This document shows, one piece after another, positions 60,455 to 64,000 of a stretch of DNA of 64,000 nt. A program made the translations under genes and the position numbers. Source of the DNA: Heligmosomoides polygyrus polygyrus (Eukaryota > Nematoda > Chromadorea > Rhabditida > Heligmosomidae). The notes under the pieces were generated by a model that ran no database searches, was not told the origin of the DNA, and worked only from the letters and a program-made list of their open reading frames with translations. Location: assembly GCA_947396885.1 (NCBI GenBank), contig OX377202.1, forward strand, positions 67,242,643-67,306,642. The letters are read 5' to 3'. How positions within the stretch are numbered: the first letter of the stretch is position 1; every line of letters begins with the position of its first letter.

Positions 60455-61834
60455 CAGGGGTGTGCGTTTACCGATTAACGATTTACCGGTTTAGCGGATT
60501 TACCGGCATTTTCGCGATAAATTCTTTTAATGAAAATTTCCGCTAAATTCGCAAATTTACCTGAAAATTTAACGACTTCTTCATACAAAATCATATTCCT
60601 ATCTATCGAATGGAGAAGGGAGCATATTACCGATCTCTGTTTAGAAGTGATTGCTTCTATCTTCTCCGATAACTTGCTATTAGCGTTCGTGGTCCTCAAC
60701 CTCATTAAAACATCCATGCCCATATCAGGAGGCGGAGATGGTGCGCTCCAGTGAGAAAGCGCGCTCCACTGGATCAGTACCTAGCGCTGGCATTCACCGC
60801 ACGACATAAGGCAATTTGGACTAGAGGTATTGAAGCTCTCAGAATAGACGATCGCCAGAGGAATAAGAAGAAGATACGCCCATGTCTTGTTCTCGTAATT
60901 TAGTCCAAGATGTAAGGCATCGGAATGTACTCCGCTAGTCTACCTGATCCGGTGGACTCTTAGGCCTCGTGCATACTTCCCGTCGCAGCGATGGAATCCC
61001 GGCGACGAATTTTGCAGAGCGACGCGAAAGAATTTGAATCTCTCTGCGCTCATCGCATCGCTCATCGCTCTGCAAGGAAGCGCGACGGCGGTCCGTCTAG
61101 GAACAATGGAAAATACCGCGCGCGGCGCGAAAAGGTATGCCATGCCCGCGATGGGCGCGAGAAGCCATCGCGCATGGCGATCGCCACTGTTGCGGCGGCG
61201 GCGAAGTTTCCTTTGACTATATTCAACCGCGTGCGGCGGAATGACCATGAACTGGGCATCGCGCGATGGAAGTATGCCCCCGGCCTTAAGCTGTTTTCCC
61301 ATATAGGAAGAGAAAGAAATTCGCTATCATCTCACATTTCGTTCTAGTTCAAAAAAGAGGTAGCGTAAGGTGTAAATCATTCCTTCGTCGAATGAAACGA
61401 TGATAATTGTGATAATTTCAAAAAGCAGTTGAACTTTTAATCCAAAAAGAAATATAGCAATATTCGATTGAATGTCGGATGTTACAGAAATGTTTTTGGG
61501 TTGAATTAAGCTGTTTTAGAATTTTAATCAAGCTCCTATCTCTTTTGAAGCGCCCACAATATAGATCATCACACTTGCGCACTGTTAGGCTTCCGCTTGC
61601 TTTGTTTGCTTTAGGATGACGTATGTCTGATAAAATGATGATATAGTTTTCTGAACGTGATGAAGCTTCGTTGAAAAGCTTTACGTTTTCATTACCGACG
61701 CTTAAAACCAGTTGTTTTTAAGGGAATATTAAATTTTAAAAAATAACGGAATTAACGAATTTACCGCAATTTACCGACGATTTTAAAAATTTGCGGTAAA
61801 AAATTTACCGGCGGCAAGTCACCGCACACTCCTG
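60455..61834. mobile_element. hAT-like element with TTTACCG words and 8-bp target duplication
   Basis: Ends CAGGGGTGTGCGTTTACCG and the inverted CCGCACACTCCTG. The exact 8-bp duplication GCAGCGAT lies at 60447-60454 and 61835-61842. Inside each end, TTTACCG-type words are iterated (60466-60560 and 61745-61815). The interior has no transposase I can recognise, but it carries a MITE at 60960-61288. The duplication length and the CAG ends are as expected of hAT elements. Confidence 0.88.
60960..61288 (+). mobile_element. MITE B, copy 1 (Harbinger-like ends)
   Basis: Ends TTAGGCCTCGTGCATACTTC and the inverted GAAGTATGCCCCCGGCCTTA; the outer TTA/TTA could be a 3-bp duplication as in PIF/Harbinger elements. 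The interior is GC-rich with many GCGATGG words. A second copy lies inverted at 62140-62485. Confidence 0.75.
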
Positions 61835-62139
61835 GCAGCGATGTAGAGCTCGCCGCCGCCGGCGGCAACGCCGCTGGAGTGGGTGTGAATCATAATTGCT
61901 GCCGCCGCTGATTTCGCGCCAATTCAGCTCCGGCTGAGAATGTCTGTGGTCTAACCTTTTGCGGCAGGGAACAGCCAGATTGCGGGCAGCGGGAAGGCGA
62001 ATAGCAGCAGCAGGTCAAAACTAGAAACACAGTACTCCGCGGACACGTGCCTCTTCCGCTTGCCGCCGGCAAGAGTGCGAGAGCGGCGTGACTCATCGTT
62101 TTCGTCGCCCGCCACTCGCCGCAAAAGTGTGTGGGGGCC

Positions 62140-62485
62140 TTAGGTCGGGGGCATACTTCCATCGCTGCGATGCCATCGCGGCGCTCAGTTCATGGCCATT
62201 CCGCCGCACGCGGCAGAATAGTCAAAGAAAACTTCGCCGCGGCCGCCGCAACAGTGGCGGTCGGCATGCGCGACAGCTTCCCGCGCCCATCGCGGGCATG
62301 GCATACTTCTTCGCGCCGCGCGCGGTGTTTAGCGTTGGTCCTGGACGGATCGCCGTCGCGTTCCCTTACAGAGCGATGGGCGATGCGACCAGCACAGAGA
62401 AATCAATTCAAATTCTTTCGCGTCGCTCTGCAAAACTCATCGCCGCGATTCCATCGCGGCGACGGGAAGTATGCACGAGGCCTTA
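62140..62485 (-). mobile_element. MITE B, copy 2, inverted
   Basis: Same family as 60960-61288 in the opposite orientation, sharing GGCATGGCATACTTCTTCGC-like interior and the GGGAAGTATGCACGAGGCCT end. Confidence 0.8.
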
Positions 62486-62622
62486 GGCCCCGTTTATACT
62501 TTGTCCCGGCGCGGTGCGATGGCCACGCAGTGAGGCCAAATTGATCGATCGCGTCGCACAATCAATATGGCTTCTATACGTGGCGTCGCGTCGCGTCGCG
62601 ACGAAGTATAAACGGGGCCTTA
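62483..62622. mobile_element. MITE C, 140 bp
   Basis: Ends TTAGGCCCCGTTTATACTTT and the inverted AAGTATAAACGGGGCCTTA. It shares its first TTA with the end of MITE B copy 2. Confidence 0.8.
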
Positions 62623-62786
62623 AGGCCGCGACAACCTTCTAACCATTCTTCACTCTCTGTGGCAGAAACTCTCGAATGGTGTAGGGTGTAGCAGCCACGA
62701 CGCTTTACCCAGGAACAACTCCAGATTGGCTTCTGCACGTTGGTTCAGTCTCCTCCCATTGGTTGAAGCGCATAAAAGAGCCTCTA

Positions 62787-63696
62787 TTAGGGGGGCCAAA
62801 AGTAATGAGACAAAATGAAAAAAAATCTTTATCTCCTTATAACTCAATTACAACTCAACGATGCTGAGGAGTGTATTTGCCATTAAGGGCAAGGACCTTG
62901 CTGCCATCGCTCAGCCAACTTCCTGATCCCATCCTTACAGAACTGCTTGAGCCTGGTGTTGATCAACTGCTCGATATGGTTGTCAAGGACTGCTTGGGTT
63001 CTTGTGTCCCTTCCGACTAGGAAGTCCTGTAGGCTCAAGTAGTAGTGGTAGTTGCATGGAGAGATGTCCAGCGAATACGGTGAGTGAGGCATGTGAACGT
63101 AGCCCAGCTGGCCAAGCTTATCCGTGGTCACTTTTGCCCGATGGGGTGCGGCGTTGTCGAAGAGGAGAACCTTCTTGAAGCGCTGCGAATGAATAAGAGC
63201 GAGTCGCCCGCCCATCTCCTCTATTTCGTTCACCATAGCCTTGGAGTTCATCACGGTGCTCTTGGGAAACAGCCTCCGGTAAACCGATCCATGGGCGCAG
63301 ACCCAAAAGCTCCAAAGATGCTTTTCGCCGTGAACATCTCGCCGAACGAAGGTCGGTAACAATTCACCAGGCCTCACCCAGACTCGCTGCTTGGCAGGGT
63401 TAAGGTAGAAGACGTGCTTCTCATCTTGCGTGAATATTGAGCCCAGGCTGCTCGGGGTTGGGAATTGGGGGAGATTTGCGCGACACAGGTCGACTCGTCA
63501 GACTGGGGTTTCGGCATGAGACAGGCTGGGGTTTTTGGCATGCTTCTGGAAAGAGCGGAAGTGGTAACTTTTCAGATGGGCTTCAGTAAGTAGCATACAA
63601 ACATACAAATACAACAAGCACGAAACCAGACTCCAGCCACGAGATATATGGACACGGCGTGGGGTGTCTCATTACTTTTGCCCCCCCCCCCCCTAA
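62787..63696 (-). mobile_element. mariner with open but mutated catalytic domain
   Basis: Inverted ends TTAGGGGGGCCAAAAGTAAT are flanked by TA on both sides; 910 bp. The minus strand is open from about 63440 to the stop at 62883: FTQDEKHVFYLNPAKQRVW (first Asp), KKVLLFDNAAPHRAKV (second Asp), then SPYSLDISPCNYHYY. In that last block the third catalytic Asp (usual ...SDYH) is Asn. The N-terminal helix-turn-helix region is missing, so an internal deletion has removed it. Related end sequence lies at 11335-11700. Confidence 0.9.
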
Positions 63697-64000
63697 TAGA
63701 AGTCTTCCTTCTCAGCTGCCACTCCCCATCCCTAGAGCACAGACTGGTCCTTCCCGCCGGTCTTTCCCCCTAACGACAGCCTCCTCTACTCCTGGGGGAT
63801 TCATCAACATTTAAACCTATGAGTATGCGGGGTGTAAGGGCTAGTGATAAGATCAGAGCCATGTAGAGATAAGGCAAGAGTCAGAGACGCAGGCTTCATC
63901 GTGGGTATCTCTACCCCCTATACCCGCGGGTTAGTCGTTGATGAGTCTGGCCCCTGATGGAATGTTGGTGTATGTCTGTCAATAAATTTGCTTATGTTTC
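63697..64000. other. window edge, nothing recognised
   Basis: No exon or shared repeat recognised in the last 300 bp. Confidence 0.3.

Larger units (their letters stand above)
60394..62142. mobile_element. MITE A, split by the hAT-like insertion
   Basis: The left end TAAAGGCTCCCGCACTTCTG (about 60394) is an inverted match of the right end near 62110-62142 (revcomp TAAGGCCCCCACACACTTTT). Between them lies the hAT-like element 60455-61834. Without it, the MITE would be about 360 bp with a GCCGCCG-rich interior. Confidence 0.55.

Noticed and set aside
61890..62544. Several long overlapping frames on both strands
   Set aside because: They come from GC-rich, GCGATGG-repetitive MITE DNA; frames on opposite strands are equally long.
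1..64000. CRISPR arrays, operons, phage or defence islands
   Set aside because: The window is eukaryotic, with spliced genes and eukaryotic transposons; the tandem arrays lack spacer structure and adjacent cas genes.

Overview
This is nuclear DNA of a parasitic-type (strongylid, possibly hookworm-like) nematode. The evidence is spliced genes with T-rich TTTCAG acceptors, RTE-type retrotransposon fragments of the kind common in strongylids, and very many mariner, hAT-like, Tc1-like, MITE and tRNA-derived repeats. Species is an inference, not a reading. Continuous bacterial-style genes, operons and CRISPR arrays are absent.

Three protein-coding genes can be followed. (1) 6979-9575, + strand: a four-exon gene for a 197-residue protein with two membrane segments and a Ser/Tyr-rich tail, which I do not recognise. 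(2) 22835-47040, + strand: a complete 13-exon CD36/SCARB-family scavenger receptor of 568 residues. Its exons total about 1.7 kb in a 24.2 kb gene, and the introns are filled with transposons. (3) 52625-57579, - strand: the C-terminal half of a Patched-related (PTR) membrane protein in 13 exons. Its N-terminal half is not visible in the window. Three further exon-like pieces (349-423, 14986-15183, 57674-57822) are unassigned.

Layout. 1-6978 is mostly repeats: a dead mariner, RTE pieces and one RTE copy whose 5' part is inverted. 9576-22834 is gene-poor and holds mariner halves, GC-rich and TTCGAA-type tandem arrays, and an RTE copy split by a hairpin. 22835-47040 is the scavenger receptor with at least four mariner-derived elements, two fold-backs, tRNA-derived SINE-like sequence and a possible solo LTR in its introns. 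47041-52550 is intergenic with a Tc1-like element, nested palindromes, a SINE head and a hAT transposase remnant. 52551-57579 is the PTR gene with a 42-bp repeat array in one intron. 57580-64000 is a nest of hAT-like elements and MITEs ending in a mariner whose catalytic domain is open but mutated.

The two recognised genes are unrelated in role (lipid/lipoprotein uptake versus sterol-sensing/transport-type membrane protein), and nothing suggests an operon or joint pathway. The most interesting material is transposon structure: several hAT-like elements that share an end but each carry their own iterated word, nested insertions with readable target-site duplications, and a twin-priming-type RTE insertion. 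I see no evidence of a new enzymatic or defence system.
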